Of a stretch of 64,000 bases of DNA, positions 16,923 to 25,514 are shown one piece after another. The DNA is taken from positions 62,001-126,000 of the forward strand of contig SVIO01000003.1 of assembly GCA_015069465.1 (NCBI GenBank). The letters run 5' to 3'. The stretch comes from Clostridiales bacterium. GTDB lineage: Bacteria; Bacillota; Clostridia; Christensenellales; Borkfalkiaceae. Made by a program: the position numbers and the translations under genes. Each line of letters opens with the position of its first letter. Positions within the stretch are counted from its first letter, which is position 1. Below the pieces are notes generated by a model. It had not been told where the DNA came from. It searched no databases and saw only the letters and a list, made by a program, of their open reading frames with translations.

Positions 16923-18161
16923 ATGCAAAAATTTGCTCTTATTGGCAAAACATTAAAACACAGTTATTCTAAAAAAATCCACGCATTACTTGGTAGTTAT
17001 GACTATGACTTAGTTGAACTAGAAGAAAGTGAGTTAAAAGATTTTGTTTTAAGAAAAGAATATAAAGGTTTTAACGTTACCATACCATATAAAAAAAATA
17101 TAATTCCCTTTTTAGATGAAGTTGATGAAAGGGCTAAAAAAATCGGCGCAGTAAACACCGTCGTTTGCAAAAATGGCAAACTTTGTGGCTACAACACCGA
17201 TTTTGACGGCATGGTTTATGCCCTAAATAGTGCTAAAATTGAAATAAAAGGAAAAATCGTTTTAATTTTAGGCAGTGGTGGAACTTCTAACACGGCAAGG
17301 GCAGTTGCTGAATTTTTGGGAGCAAAAGAAATAAAAATCTTATCTCGCTCAGGCGAAATTAACTATCAAAACTATTTCGAAAAAGCAAAAGATGCTCAAG
17401 TTATTATCAACACAACGCCTGTTGGAATGTATCCTGATAATTATTCTTGTTTAATCGAACTAAGTAATTTTGCAAAGTTAGAAGGCGTTTTAGACGTTGT
17501 GTATAACCCAGCGATGACAATGCTACTAAATAAAGCAAAAGAATTGGGGATAAAGCACACAAACGGACTGCCTATGCTCGTTGCTCAAGCAAAGTTTGCA
17601 AGCCAATTATTTTTAGATAAAAAACTTGATGATAATTTAATCGAAAACATTATAAACAAGTTAAATAAAGAAAGTCAAAACCTAATTTTAATAGGTATGG
17701 CAGGCTGTGGAAAAACAACCATAGGAAAAATGGCCACTGATTTTTTAGGCAAAGAATTTATAGACACAGATGCTGTTATTGAGCAAAAGGCAGGAAAAAC
17801 AATCCCTGAAATTTTTGCTTTAGAAGGCGAAGAATATTTTAGAAAATTAGAAAGCGAAGTTTTAAGCGAAGTAGGCAAACTTTCAAACAAAGTCATCTCA
17901 ACAGGTGGTGGTGTGGTGACTAAAAGAGAAAACTATTTTTCACTTAAACAAAATGGCGTTATTATTTGGATAAAAAGAGATGTTGACCTTTTAGCAAGCG
18001 ATAATAGGCCACTTTCTAAAGATAGAGAAACGATAAAAAATCTTTACGAAAAGAGAAAAGAAAGTTACTCTCGCTTTGCTGATGGCGAAGTTACAAACAA
18101 TGACAGTTTGCAAAGTGCAGTAAATAAGGTGGTAAATTTTTATGAAAATTTTAGTAATTAA
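16923..18161 (+). CDS. aroEK: Fused shikimate dehydrogenase - shikimate kinase
   Basis: 412 aa. Residues 1-245 are shikimate dehydrogenase: NVTIPYK with catalytic Lys57, GAVNT (75-79), NTDFDG with Asp93, nucleotide loop GSGGTSNTA (117-125), and INTTPVGMYP. Residues 252-412 are shikimate kinase: P-loop GMAGCGKT (258-265), DTDAVIE (281-287), FRKLE and ISTGGGVV (326-332), then RPLS and SRFA near the lid and end. The fusion supplies steps 4 and 5 in one chain with a short linker (NKLNKESQN). Starts 2 bases after the pheA stop. Confidence 0.94.
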   Translation: MQKFALIGKTLKHSYSKKIHALLGSYDYDLVELEESELKDFVLRKEYKGFNVTIPYKKNIIPFLDEVDERAKKIGAVNTVVCKNGKLCGYNTDFDGMVYALNSAKIEIKGKIVLILGSGGTSNTARAVAEFLGAKEIKILSRSGEINYQNYFEKAKDAQVIINTTPVGMYPDNYSCLIELSNFAKLEGVLDVVYNPAMTMLLNKAKELGIKHTNGLPMLVAQAKFASQLFLDKKLDDNLIENIINKLNKESQNLILIGMAGCGKTTIGKMATDFLGKEFIDTDAVIEQKAGKTIPEIFALEGEEYFRKLESEVLSEVGKLSNKVISTGGGVVTKRENYFSLKQNGVIIWIKRDVDLLASDNRPLSKDRETIKNLYEKRKESYSRFADGEVTNNDSLQSAVNKVVNFYENFSN

Positions 18162-18573
18162 CGGACCAAACATAAATATGCTTGGCATAAGAGAAAAAGA
18201 AATTTATGGTGATAAAAGTTATAATTCGCTTATTAAACTTATCAAAAAAAGTGCAAAAGAAAAAGGGATTAAGGCAACTTGTTTTCAGTCTAACTATGAA
18301 GGCGCAATAGTTACTAAAATCCAAAATGCATATAAAAAGATTGACGGCATTATTATAAATCCAGCAGGTTATACCCACACGAGCGTTGCTATTTTAGATG
18401 CCTTAAAGGCAGTTAATATCCCAACCGTTGAAGTGCATATTTCAGCCGTAAATGAAAGGGAAGAATTTAGAAAAATTTCTTATGTTCGTGAATATGCCTT
18501 TTTAACCATTGCAGGCGAAGGTTTTGATGGATATATAAAAGCAATGGATAAACTAATTGAAAAATTAAACTAA
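18142..18573 (+). CDS. aroQ: 3-dehydroquinate dehydratase, type II
   Basis: 143 aa, typical of the dodecameric type II enzyme. N-terminus ILVINGPNINMLGIRE (NGPNLN-type motif with active Arg), FQSNYEGAIV (usual QSNHEG with His replaced by Tyr), INPAGYTHTSVAI (catalytic region) and EVHISAVNEREEFR. Makes 3-dehydroshikimate. Overlaps the end of the aroE-aroK gene by 20 bases and closes the operon, followed by a strong hairpin. Confidence 0.93.
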   Translation: MKILVINGPNINMLGIREKEIYGDKSYNSLIKLIKKSAKEKGIKATCFQSNYEGAIVTKIQNAYKKIDGIIINPAGYTHTSVAILDALKAVNIPTVEVHISAVNEREEFRKISYVREYAFLTIAGEGFDGYIKAMDKLIEKLN

Positions 18574-18586
18574 AATCAAATAAAAC

Positions 18587-18628
18587 AAAAACCCTTCTAA
18601 AAATGTTATGCTTTTTAGAAGGGTTTTT
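18587..18628. terminator. Terminator closing the aro operon (bidirectional)
   Basis: AAAAACCCTTCTAAAAA (18587-18603) pairs perfectly with TTTTTAGAAGGGTTTTT (18612-18628), 8-base loop. It lies between convergent aroQ and thiT and suits both directions. Confidence 0.9.
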
Positions 18629-18644
18629 AATTTGGTTATAAATT

Positions 18645-19796
18645 TTATTTATCTTGGTTTAACTTTTTAAGTTCGTGCAAAAAACTCTTTGATGAAAATA
18701 AAACTAAGCCAACAACCACAACGAGCGCGATGTCGATAAATACATAAGTATTATAAATTGCACTAAAAGTAAAGAAACTTGATGCACCTGCGTCGGCAGC
18801 ATATGCACCGAAAGCGAACACGCCAGAAATAACGTGTGCAATGTATCTAAATAGTCCAACAAGTATAGCACTGATTGTGAACTTTAATCTTGGCAAGTTG
18901 TTTAAAACATTTAGGTCGGTAAGAAGCCCAGCAAAAGTAATCATTGAAAATGCTATTGGATAGTCAAGCAAGAATTGACCTGGGTGAACGATAAATGGGT
19001 CTTGAATTGCTTGTAAAAGTCCATAAATAAAGCCGACGATTAAACCTTTCTTCATGCCATAAACATAACTGAACAAACAAATAGGCAAGAAAGAAACTAG
19101 TGTGATAGAACCACCTTGTAGCCATGCTGCTTCAAACTTAACATATGAAAGCACAAAAGAAAGGGCAATTGAAATGCCAGCCATAGAAATTGTTCTAGCA
19201 TCAAAAGGCGTTTTGTTTTTTCTGCCAACGATAAGAGATGTTGCAACGACAACTAAAATTAAAAGTGCAGAAAGGATATAAAGAACAGGTGAGTTTAGTT
19301 TTCCATAGTCGCCCGTATAGTATCCGTCGCCTAAAACGTTTTTAGAATAGAAAATTGCAATTAAAACTATAGTTATGGCAAGTGCCACGCCACAAACGAT
19401 TAGAGCGATGATGCTGGTCTTTTTGAAAATAACAGGTTTCTTTTTAGAAATTATAAATAGTGTAATCATGCTAACAAGGGTTAAAACAAGGGTAACAAGA
19501 ACAGGGATAAGTACAAAAGGGATTATTTTTTCGCTTACCCAGTTTCCTTCTAGATAGCCTTTGCTAAACTTTTTAGCCATTTCTAATGAAACGAGAACAA
19601 TTCCCATAACAACGGCATAAAAAACAGCAACCATGCCCACGGTTTTAACAAGTTCAGACTTAGAAAAAGATTCCTTCTTGCTAAAAAAGATAATGATGAG
19701 CGATAAAATCATCATACCGATAACGCCTACGCTAATCCACTTAGCAATAGGTTCAAGTGTGTCAAAAACATAACTTGACATTAAATTGTTTAACAT
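18645..19796 (-). CDS. thiT: ECF thiamine transporter substrate subunit (ThiT/YuaJ) with N-terminal membrane extension
   Basis: 383 aa, about twice the normal ThiT (about 190 aa). The C-terminal half, from about residue 195, is ThiT-like: FDARTISMAGISIALSF, EAAWLQGGSITLVSFLPI, YGMKKGLIVGFIYGLLQ and HPGQFLLDYPIAF. The N-terminal 190 residues add four or five hydrophobic segments with KKESFSKSELV and KKKPVIFKK loops. A TPP riboswitch directly upstream supports thiamine as substrate. AAGGAG precedes the ATG. It would use a shared ECF energising module encoded elsewhere. Confidence 0.88.
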   Translation of the reverse strand: MLNNLMSSYVFDTLEPIAKWISVGVIGMMILSLIIIFFSKKESFSKSELVKTVGMVAVFYAVVMGIVLVSLEMAKKFSKGYLEGNWVSEKIIPFVLIPVLVTLVLTLVSMITLFIISKKKPVIFKKTSIIALIVCGVALAITIVLIAIFYSKNVLGDGYYTGDYGKLNSPVLYILSALLILVVVATSLIVGRKNKTPFDARTISMAGISIALSFVLSYVKFEAAWLQGGSITLVSFLPICLFSYVYGMKKGLIVGFIYGLLQAIQDPFIVHPGQFLLDYPIAFSMITFAGLLTDLNVLNNLPRLKFTISAILVGLFRYIAHVISGVFAFGAYAADAGASSFFTFSAIYNTYVFIDIALVVVVGLVLFSSKSFLHELKKLNQDK

Positions 19797-19847
19797 TTTG
19801 TCTCCTTCTATTCGCTAAAAGTATAAGTGAAAATATTGCCTATAAAA

Positions 19848-19876
19848 CAAAAAAACACTTCCTATGGAAGCGTTTT
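19848..19876 (-). terminator. Intrinsic terminator between TPP riboswitch and thiT
   Basis: On the minus strand AACGCTTCC pairs with GGAAGTGTT (one G-U), 3-base loop, followed by a T run. It is placed to act as the expression platform of the riboswitch. Confidence 0.8.
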
Positions 19877-19891
19877 CTTTAGATACAATCT

Positions 19892-19962
19892 CTTGCTTTC
19901 CCTTCAAGCATAACCTTGCGGGTTCAAATGGTGTAATCTCAGCCTAACGGCACCCATAGCGA
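19892..19962 (-). promoter_or_regulatory. TPP riboswitch (THI element)
   Basis: The minus strand reads GGGTGCC...GGCTGAGA...ACACCATTTGAACCCG...TTGAAGGGAAAGC, the conserved THI-box segments in the right order, including CTGAGA and TTTGAACC. With the terminator at 19848-19876 it should switch off thiT when TPP is abundant. Confidence 0.93.
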
Positions 19963-19989
19963 ATATTCAAAAAATTTTTTAGTAAAAAT

Positions 19990-20018
19990 ATAATAACACT
20001 TTGATTTTATTGTGTCAA
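19990..20018 (-). promoter_or_regulatory. Promoter of the TPP-riboswitch/thiT transcript
   Basis: On the minus strand TTGACA (20018-20013), 17 bases, TATTAT (19995-19990). Start predicted about 19983, just before the riboswitch. The rest of 19797-20127 holds only this promoter, the riboswitch and AT-rich sequence. Confidence 0.75.
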
Positions 20019-20127
20019 GCAAAAAAATATGCTAAAATGTAAATCCAACTAAAAAATTAAAAACCTAACAAAACATTATATATAGAAAAAAAATTATATA
20101 AAAATTTTCAAAAAAGGGGAAAACAAA

Positions 20128-20703
20128 ATGAGCAAGTTTTTTGCATTTTTAAATCGTATGAAATATATAAGGCGCTGGTCGCTTATGCGCTCGGTTAGAG
20201 AAGAAAACATAATGGAACACTCTTTAGAAGTGTGTATCTTGGCGCATGCCTTAGCCGTTATTAAGAACAATATGTTTGGAGGACAAGTAAATATCGAAAA
20301 AGTCGTTCTTTTAGCGCAATATCACGAAGTTGGCGAAGTTATTACAGGCGATTTGCCAACACCTATAAAATATTTTAATCCAGAAATTAAAAACGCTTAT
20401 AAAGATTTGGAAACGCTTGCAAGCAAAAAGATTTTAGACACCCTTCCAGATAGCATAAAAGCCGAATACGAGCAGTATGTTTTGCCAGACGAAAATAGCG
20501 AAGAATATAAAATCGTAAAAGGCGCTGACAGGCTTTCGGCATATCTAAAGTGCGTTGAAGAACTAAAAGCAGGCAATACCGAATTCAAAAAAGCAAAAAG
20601 AACAATACTTAGTGACCTTAAAAATCTAAAGCGAGAAGAAATAGATTATTACCTAAAAGAATTTGCTCCAGCATACGAACTTACATTAGATGAATTGGAC
20701 TAG
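20128..20703 (+). CDS. YfbR-like HD-family 5'-deoxynucleotidase
   Basis: 191 aa. FFAFLNRMKYIRRWSLMRSVREENIMEHSLEV aligns with the start of YfbR, including metal His31 and the substrate loop RWSLMR. Later GDLPTPIKYF and KGADRLSAYLKCVEEL (second Asp) are kept. The central HD dyad reads His66-Glu67 (YHEVGEV) instead of His-Asp. Family members dephosphorylate deoxyribonucleoside 5'-monophosphates. AAGGGG precedes ATG 20128. Confidence 0.82.
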   Translation: MSKFFAFLNRMKYIRRWSLMRSVREENIMEHSLEVCILAHALAVIKNNMFGGQVNIEKVVLLAQYHEVGEVITGDLPTPIKYFNPEIKNAYKDLETLASKKILDTLPDSIKAEYEQYVLPDENSEEYKIVKGADRLSAYLKCVEELKAGNTEFKKAKRTILSDLKNLKREEIDYYLKEFAPAYELTLDELD

Positions 20704-20753
20704 TTTTTGTGCAATATATACAAAAATAGATTATATATTTGTTTACATTGTTG

Positions 20754-20782
20754 TTGCTATTGCACATAAAAAGTAGTAAAAT
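20754..20782 (+). promoter_or_regulatory. Promoter of the msmK-like gene
   Basis: TTGCTA (20754-20759), 17 bases, TAAAAT (20777-20782). The leader then contains AGTCAAAAAATTGACT, a 16-base palindrome ending just before the TGGAGG ribosome site. Confidence 0.65.
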
Positions 20783-20832
20783 AGAATAGTAAAAAATAAA
20801 CAAGTCAAAAAATTGACTATTGGAGGAAAATT

Positions 20833-22224
20833 ATGTCAAGCTTAAACTTAAAAAATGTTTACAAAGTTTATCCATCAGGCGTTGTTGCCGTAACAGACTT
20901 CACACTTGATATCGAAGACAAGGAATTTATCGTATTCGTTGGTCCATCAGGTTGTGGTAAATCAACAACACTTCGTATGATTGCTGGTCTTGAAGAAATT
21001 TCAGCTGGTGAACTTTATATCGACGGTACATATGTAAATAACCGTGCACCTAAAGATAGAGATATCGCAATGGTTTTCCAAAACTATGCACTTTATCCAC
21101 ACATGACAGTTTATGATAACATGGCTTTCGGTTTGAAACTTCGTAAAATGCCAAAAGCTCAAATTGACCAAAGAGTAAAAGAAGCAGCAAGAATCTTAGG
21201 TCTTGAAATGTATCTTTCAAGAAAACCAAAGGCATTATCTGGTGGTCAAAGACAACGTGTTGCTTTAGGCCGTGCTATCGTTCGTGAACCAAAGGTATTC
21301 TTACTTGACGAACCACTTTCTAACTTGGACGCTAAACTTCGTTCACAAATGAGAACAGAAATCACAAAACTCCACAACAGACTTGCAACAACATTTATCT
21401 ACGTTACTCACGACCAAGTTGAAGCTATGACAATGGGTACAAGAATCGTTGTTATGAAAGATGGTTTCATGCAACAAGTTGATACACCTATCAACCTTTA
21501 CGATTATCCAGTTAACCAATTCGTTGCTGGCTTTATCGGAACACCACAAATGAACTTCTTTACAGGTAAACTCACAGGCACAAAAGACCAAGTTTATGTA
21601 GAATTCGGTTTAAATAAAGTTGCTCTTTCAAAAGAAAAGATTGATTTAATTGTCAACCTTGATAAATATCTCAACACAGATAAAGAAATCGTATTCGGTG
21701 TTAGACCAGAAGACATCCACGAAGAAGAAAATTGGGTAAAAGAAAGTGGCAAACCGGTTATCGAAATTACAGTTGACGTAGCAGAACAACTCGGTGCTGA
21801 AACACTTATTTACTGCTCAACAGCAAAAGAAGAAGTTGTTAGTGAAGATGGATTTAAGAGTATCGATGATGAAACATCTGACCTTATCGCTAAAATTGAC
21901 TCTCGTTCACAAACAAAGAGAGGCGACAAGATTAAGGTTGCTCTTGATATCGACCACTGCCATATTTTCGATAAAGAAACAGAAATTACAATCGTAGCAA
22001 GAAACGAAGAAAACAAAGCACAAATTGAAGAATTACAAGCAAAGAGAGAAGCAGAAGAAGCAGAAAAGGCTGCTATCGCTGCTGCTAAACTTGCTGAAGA
22101 AGAAGCAAAGGCTGCTGCTATCGCTGAAAAACAACGCATTAAACTTGAAAAGAAATTAGCAAGACAAAACGCTAAAAACGCAAGCGCTGTTGAAGAAGTT
22201 AGCGAAGAAAAAACAGAAGAATAA
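20833..22224 (+). CDS. MsmK/UgpC-type sugar ABC transporter ATPase with long acidic-basic tail
   Basis: 463 aa versus about 370 for the family. Walker A GPSGCGKST, Q-loop VFQNYALYPHMTVYDN, signature LSGGQRQRVALGRA, Walker B VFLLDEPLSNLDAKLR, switch THDQVEAMTM, then an OB-fold regulatory domain to about residue 395. The last 70 residues are Ala/Glu/Lys-rich (KREAEEAEKAA, LAEEEAKAAA) and predict coiled coil, not part of known MsmK. It stands alone with its own promoter and terminator and no permeases, as expected for a shared ATPase energising several sugar importers. Codons such as GGT, CGT and GCT are more frequent than in neighbours, suggesting high expression. Confidence 0.9.
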   Translation: MSSLNLKNVYKVYPSGVVAVTDFTLDIEDKEFIVFVGPSGCGKSTTLRMIAGLEEISAGELYIDGTYVNNRAPKDRDIAMVFQNYALYPHMTVYDNMAFGLKLRKMPKAQIDQRVKEAARILGLEMYLSRKPKALSGGQRQRVALGRAIVREPKVFLLDEPLSNLDAKLRSQMRTEITKLHNRLATTFIYVTHDQVEAMTMGTRIVVMKDGFMQQVDTPINLYDYPVNQFVAGFIGTPQMNFFTGKLTGTKDQVYVEFGLNKVALSKEKIDLIVNLDKYLNTDKEIVFGVRPEDIHEEENWVKESGKPVIEITVDVAEQLGAETLIYCSTAKEEVVSEDGFKSIDDETSDLIAKIDSRSQTKRGDKIKVALDIDHCHIFDKETEITIVARNEENKAQIEELQAKREAEEAEKAAIAAAKLAEEEAKAAAIAEKQRIKLEKKLARQNAKNASAVEEVSEEKTEE

Positions 22225-22259
22225 TTGATTTTACACAAATTGTCTTTCGTAAAATTAAA

Positions 22260-22293
22260 AAAAGGTTGCACAAAAAAAGTGCAACCTTTTATT
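22260..22293 (+). terminator. Terminator of the msmK-like gene
   Basis: AAAAGGTTGCAC (22260-22271) pairs perfectly with GTGCAACCTTTT (22279-22290) around an A7 loop, followed by ATTTT. Confidence 0.88.
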
Positions 22294-22386
22294 TTGTTAG
22301 TAACTACTCGTTTTTATTTTAATAACGATAAAAAACAAAAAAATTATTTTTTTTGGGCAAGTTGCATAAAAATTTCATTTTTTCTA

Positions 22387-22415
22387 TTGTATTTTACATA
22401 AAAAGACTGTATAAT
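22387..22415 (+). promoter_or_regulatory. Promoter of the PucR/CdaR-like regulator gene
   Basis: TTGTAT (22387-22392), 17 bases, TATAAT (22410-22415). It rules out the in-frame start at 22353 and supports ATG 22455. Confidence 0.65.
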
Positions 22416-22454
22416 GTTTGTATAAAATATAAAATAGTTAGTTTGGGTGAAGTT

Positions 22455-23489
22455 ATGGAACAGGACATAAAGTTTTTTATCAACAGCATTAGAGAAAAAA
22501 CGGGCATTGAGTGTTCGGTTTATACAAGTGGTGGGGAGTTTATTGCAGGCGAAAATATCGATAAGATAAATATCCCTTTAGATTTTGATGGGGTTTTTGT
22601 TGATGAAAAAAACAACTACACGCTTTTTAATATTTTTTATAAGGGCAAAAAACTTATAGCAAAAATAAGTGGAAATAGTGACGCTGAAAAAAACTATGCA
22701 CATTTACTAAAAGAACTTGCTGAAAATTTCTTTTTCAAAGAAACGGCGCTTTCTCAAAGCGATTTATTTAAGGCAATCTTGCTTGGCGAGTTAAACAAAG
22801 CGCAAATAATAAAGCACATGCACAAATTTTCTATAAAAGATGCGCCTGCATTTGTTATACTCATCGATGTTGATGCTGGCCATTTAGAAGAAACAAAGAA
22901 TATGCTTACAAGTTGTGCAGATACGCTTGACGTTGTTGTTGAACTTGATAATCAAATAGCATTTATTAAGTTTATAGAAGGTGAAAATGCCGAATATCAA
23001 CCACCAATAGAGTATGCAGAATTCATAAAGCAGTCGGTTTATGAAGAAGTTGGCGCAAACGTAAAAATTGCCATAGGTAGCACGGTAAAAAGCGTGTTAG
23101 AACTAAGTGTTTCATTTTCTCAAGCCGTTTCCACATTTAGAATGGCACAGATTTTTGGGTCTAGGGGGGATATTCACTCGTTTAAGGAATTTATGCTTAT
23201 AAAAATGCTAGAAGACCTTCCAAAACACAAACTCAGCGAAAATTTACAAATGCTTATGGATTCTAGTGCAAATGAAATTTTTTCTGATGAAGAAATGCTG
23301 TCAACTGCTGAAGAATTTTTGGAAAGTAGCCTAAACACAAGCGAAACTTCAAGAAAGTTGTATTTGCATAGAAACACCCTTATTTATAGACTTGATAAGA
23401 TTGAAAAAGCAACGGGACTTAATATAAGAAAGTTTTCTGATGCAATTACATTTAGGTTGATTACAATTCTATCCAATTTGGTAAAATAA
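22455..23489 (+). CDS. PucR/CdaR-like transcriptional regulator
   Basis: 344 aa from ATG 22455. The C-terminal 60 residues are the PucR-type HTH: SLNTSETSRKLYLHRNTLIYRLDKIEKATGLNIRKFSDAITFRL. The middle (about 115-270) looks like the GGDEF-like CdaR domain (FVILIDVDAG, FSQAVSTFRMAQIFG). The N-terminus is a small sensor-like region (GIECSVYTSGGEFIAGE). Family members control sugar-acid, purine or carbohydrate genes; no target is evident. It is 5 bases from the protease gene. Confidence 0.8.
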   Translation: MEQDIKFFINSIREKTGIECSVYTSGGEFIAGENIDKINIPLDFDGVFVDEKNNYTLFNIFYKGKKLIAKISGNSDAEKNYAHLLKELAENFFFKETALSQSDLFKAILLGELNKAQIIKHMHKFSIKDAPAFVILIDVDAGHLEETKNMLTSCADTLDVVVELDNQIAFIKFIEGENAEYQPPIEYAEFIKQSVYEEVGANVKIAIGSTVKSVLELSVSFSQAVSTFRMAQIFGSRGDIHSFKEFMLIKMLEDLPKHKLSENLQMLMDSSANEIFSDEEMLSTAEEFLESSLNTSETSRKLYLHRNTLIYRLDKIEKATGLNIRKFSDAITFRLITILSNLVK

Positions 23490-23494
23490 ATAAT

Positions 23495-24790
23495 ATGGAA
23501 AATTTAGAAAAGAAAGAAATGAAAAAAAGCAAAAATAGTGCAAAAAAAGTTATTATAAGAATATCAATATTTTTATCAATAGTCATCGCCTTTTTGGGTG
23601 GGTTTTTCTTGCGCTCTCTTATCTTGCCAACCGAAGCAAATATTTCTGCAGAAATAATAGGGTATATAGAGCATTTTGGATATAGTTTTGATGAAAATGG
23701 CAACCCAATAAACCTAAATCAAAAAGATTATGCAAACGCACTAATTGCTGGGCTGAACGATGATTATGCAAGGTATTATACCAAAGAAGAATACGACAAA
23801 ATAAAAAAACAACAAGCAGGCAGTTATAGTGGTTTTGGTATGACCATAAACACCAGTGGAGAATATCCTATCATCACCAACCTTGTTGGAAATTCACCTG
23901 CTGACAGGTCGGGATTAAAAGTGGGGGATATTCTTATTTCTGCAACTGCAAACGGAAATACTGCTCAGTTTAACTCGGTTGATATCGGCGAATTTTTGGG
24001 CAACATAAAAACCGGCGAAGTTGTTGAGTTTGTAATTGAAAGGAATGGGCAAAATCAAACTATTAGCGTTATAAAATCAAACTATAAGGCAACCTATGTT
24101 AAGTATTTTGATAGTGATGGGCAAATTATTTTTGACTATGAGCGTGGGGGCACAACGCTTTTGCAAGCAAATAAAATAGATGTCGATAGCGACACGGCGC
24201 TTATAAAGATAGAAAGTTTTGAAAGCACTGTTGCCTATGAACTTGGCAAAGCAATGGACTATATGATAAGAAATAATAAAACCAAACTCATCTTAGACTT
24301 AAGAGATAATGGTGGTGGATATATGGATGACTTGCTTTCGGTTTCAAGGCACTTAATTTATAATGGTGGTGAGAAAGCGCTTATTGCATATGCTCAAGGC
24401 AAGACTAAGGGCGAAGAGTTTTATATGTATGGTCCAATAGAAAGAAAAAGCATAACAGATGTCGTTGTGCTTGCAAACGATGGCACGGCGTCTGCATCAG
24501 AATGTTTAATCGGCGCTATGCTTGATTATGGCGAAAAGGGTTTTACTAGAGAAAAGTTGGTTTTAGAAAAGAATACAGAAGGCGTTGCAAGAACTTATGG
24601 CAAGGGCATAATGCAATCGACCTTTTTGCTTTCAAACGGTGGGGCGTTTAAACTCACAACAGCACGCATTTTATGGCCAAAAAAGACAACATGTATTCAC
24701 GGCATAGGCATCAGAACTTTGCCAGAAAATGAAGTTAACGCTGGGGACGATGCTATAGTTAGAGCAAGGGAAATACTTTCTTCAACTTAA
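23495..24790 (+). CDS. ctpA: S41-family C-terminal processing protease (CtpA-like)
   Basis: 431 aa. Membrane anchor at 19-39, PDZ domain about 110-195 (SGFGMTINT, SPADRSGLKVGDIL), then the S41 core: LDLRDNGGGYMDD (267-279), catalytic Ser in NDGTASASE (328-336) and Lys370 in TYGKGIMQS. It would cleave C-termini of extracytoplasmic proteins; homologues process sporulation and envelope factors. No ribosome site is seen; a TAAAAT element ends 7 bases before the ATG. Its stop overlaps the convergent small gene by four bases. Confidence 0.9.
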   Translation: MENLEKKEMKKSKNSAKKVIIRISIFLSIVIAFLGGFFLRSLILPTEANISAEIIGYIEHFGYSFDENGNPINLNQKDYANALIAGLNDDYARYYTKEEYDKIKKQQAGSYSGFGMTINTSGEYPIITNLVGNSPADRSGLKVGDILISATANGNTAQFNSVDIGEFLGNIKTGEVVEFVIERNGQNQTISVIKSNYKATYVKYFDSDGQIIFDYERGGTTLLQANKIDVDSDTALIKIESFESTVAYELGKAMDYMIRNNKTKLILDLRDNGGGYMDDLLSVSRHLIYNGGEKALIAYAQGKTKGEEFYMYGPIERKSITDVVVLANDGTASASECLIGAMLDYGEKGFTREKLVLEKNTEGVARTYGKGIMQSTFLLSNGGAFKLTTARILWPKKTTCIHGIGIRTLPENEVNAGDDAIVRAREILSST

Positions 24791-25068
24791 GCATCGGCAA
24801 GATATTTGTTTAGTGCAAAAACAATATCTCTATCAGCAATGTTAGAAATTGGCTGTAAGCCATTGGTTCGCTCAGCACTTTGTGCTGGGCGATTATTTAT
24901 AGATTTCATAAATTCTTCTATAATAGGTTTTAGCATTTCAGGGTCAAGTGATGCTAAAACTTTTTTTATATCAAAAGAATTTTGCCTTAAAAGTTCAATT
25001 ATGGGCGATAAAAGTTTAACCATGTTGTCATTTCCTAATAAAGATGTAATAAATTGTAATAAATCCAT
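24787..25068 (-). CDS. Small hypothetical protein
   Basis: 93 aa from ATG 25068, which has GAGG 7 bases upstream; a longer reading from 25104 lacks that. Amphipathic helices dominate (LLQFITSLLG, LLSPIIELLRQ, MLKPIIEEFMKSI), followed by a polar linker and IADRDIVFALNKYLADA. No signal peptide or known domain recognised. It is convergent with ctpA (4-base overlap) and divergent from the next small gene. Confidence 0.55.
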   Translation of the reverse strand: MDLLQFITSLLGNDNMVKLLSPIIELLRQNSFDIKKVLASLDPEMLKPIIEEFMKSINNRPAQSAERTNGLQPISNIADRDIVFALNKYLADA

Positions 25069-25139
25069 ATAAACCTCGCTAACATTATAATATATGTAAA
25101 ACATACAATAAAATTGAAAACATTTTTAAGGGGTGAAAT

Positions 25140-25430
25140 ATGCAAGACTTTAATAGTTATGTAAACAGTCAAAAAGGCAAAGAAAAAAACTCGGCAAACG
25201 GCATGGATAAAAACCTATATAATCTTGTTGGTGCACTTGCTGGCAAGTTTGATGGCAAAAGCCAAAGCGAACTTATTAAGGCAATCTATGAAGAAGCCAA
25301 AAAAGGCAAACAAAAGGGCACTCTTACAAATAGTGAAATAGACAACTTTGTAAACATGCTTTCGCCTATGCTAGACGACAAAAAGAAAAAAATGCTATAT
25401 AAAATAGCAGAAGAACTAAAGAAGATATAA
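25140..25430 (+). CDS. Small hypothetical protein whose 3' end carries a 46-bp direct repeat
   Basis: 96 aa, helical and Lys-rich, e.g. LYNLVGALAGKFDGKSQSELIKAIYEEAKKGKQ, and a C-terminus KMLYKIAEELKKI. AAGGGGTG lies before the ATG. Family not recognised. The last 45 coding bases plus one are repeated exactly at 26535-26580, beyond an Xre/membrane-protein module. Confidence 0.6.
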   Translation: MQDFNSYVNSQKGKEKNSANGMDKNLYNLVGALAGKFDGKSQSELIKAIYEEAKKGKQKGTLTNSEIDNFVNMLSPMLDDKKKKMLYKIAEELKKI

Positions 25431-25431
25431 A
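25386..25431 (+). repeat. 46-bp direct repeat, left copy
   Basis: Perfect copy of 26535-26580, beginning with A7 and ending GATATAAA. It is the 3' end and stop codon of the 96-aa gene. Confidence 0.95.
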
Positions 25432-25436
25432 TACAT

Positions 25437-25470
25437 AAAAACTCGGCTTGAAAAAAAACCGAGTTTAACT
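25437..25470 (+). terminator. Hairpin downstream of the 96-aa gene
   Basis: AAACTCGG (25439-25446) with CCGAGTTT (25459-25466), 12-base loop, T-containing flank. It also lies downstream of nothing on the minus strand except the Xre gene start side. Confidence 0.6.
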
Positions 25471-25514
25471 TTTGTATAAAAGATATAATAGCAACAAAAA
25501 TTTAAAAATATCCG

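Noticed and set aside
22353-22454. N-terminal extension of the PucR/CdaR-like regulator
   Set aside because: It would include the TTGTAT/TATAAT promoter at 22387-22415.
24787-25068. Membrane or spore-coat protein
   Set aside because: Helices are amphipathic rather than transmembrane and no coat-like repeats are present; left as hypothetical.
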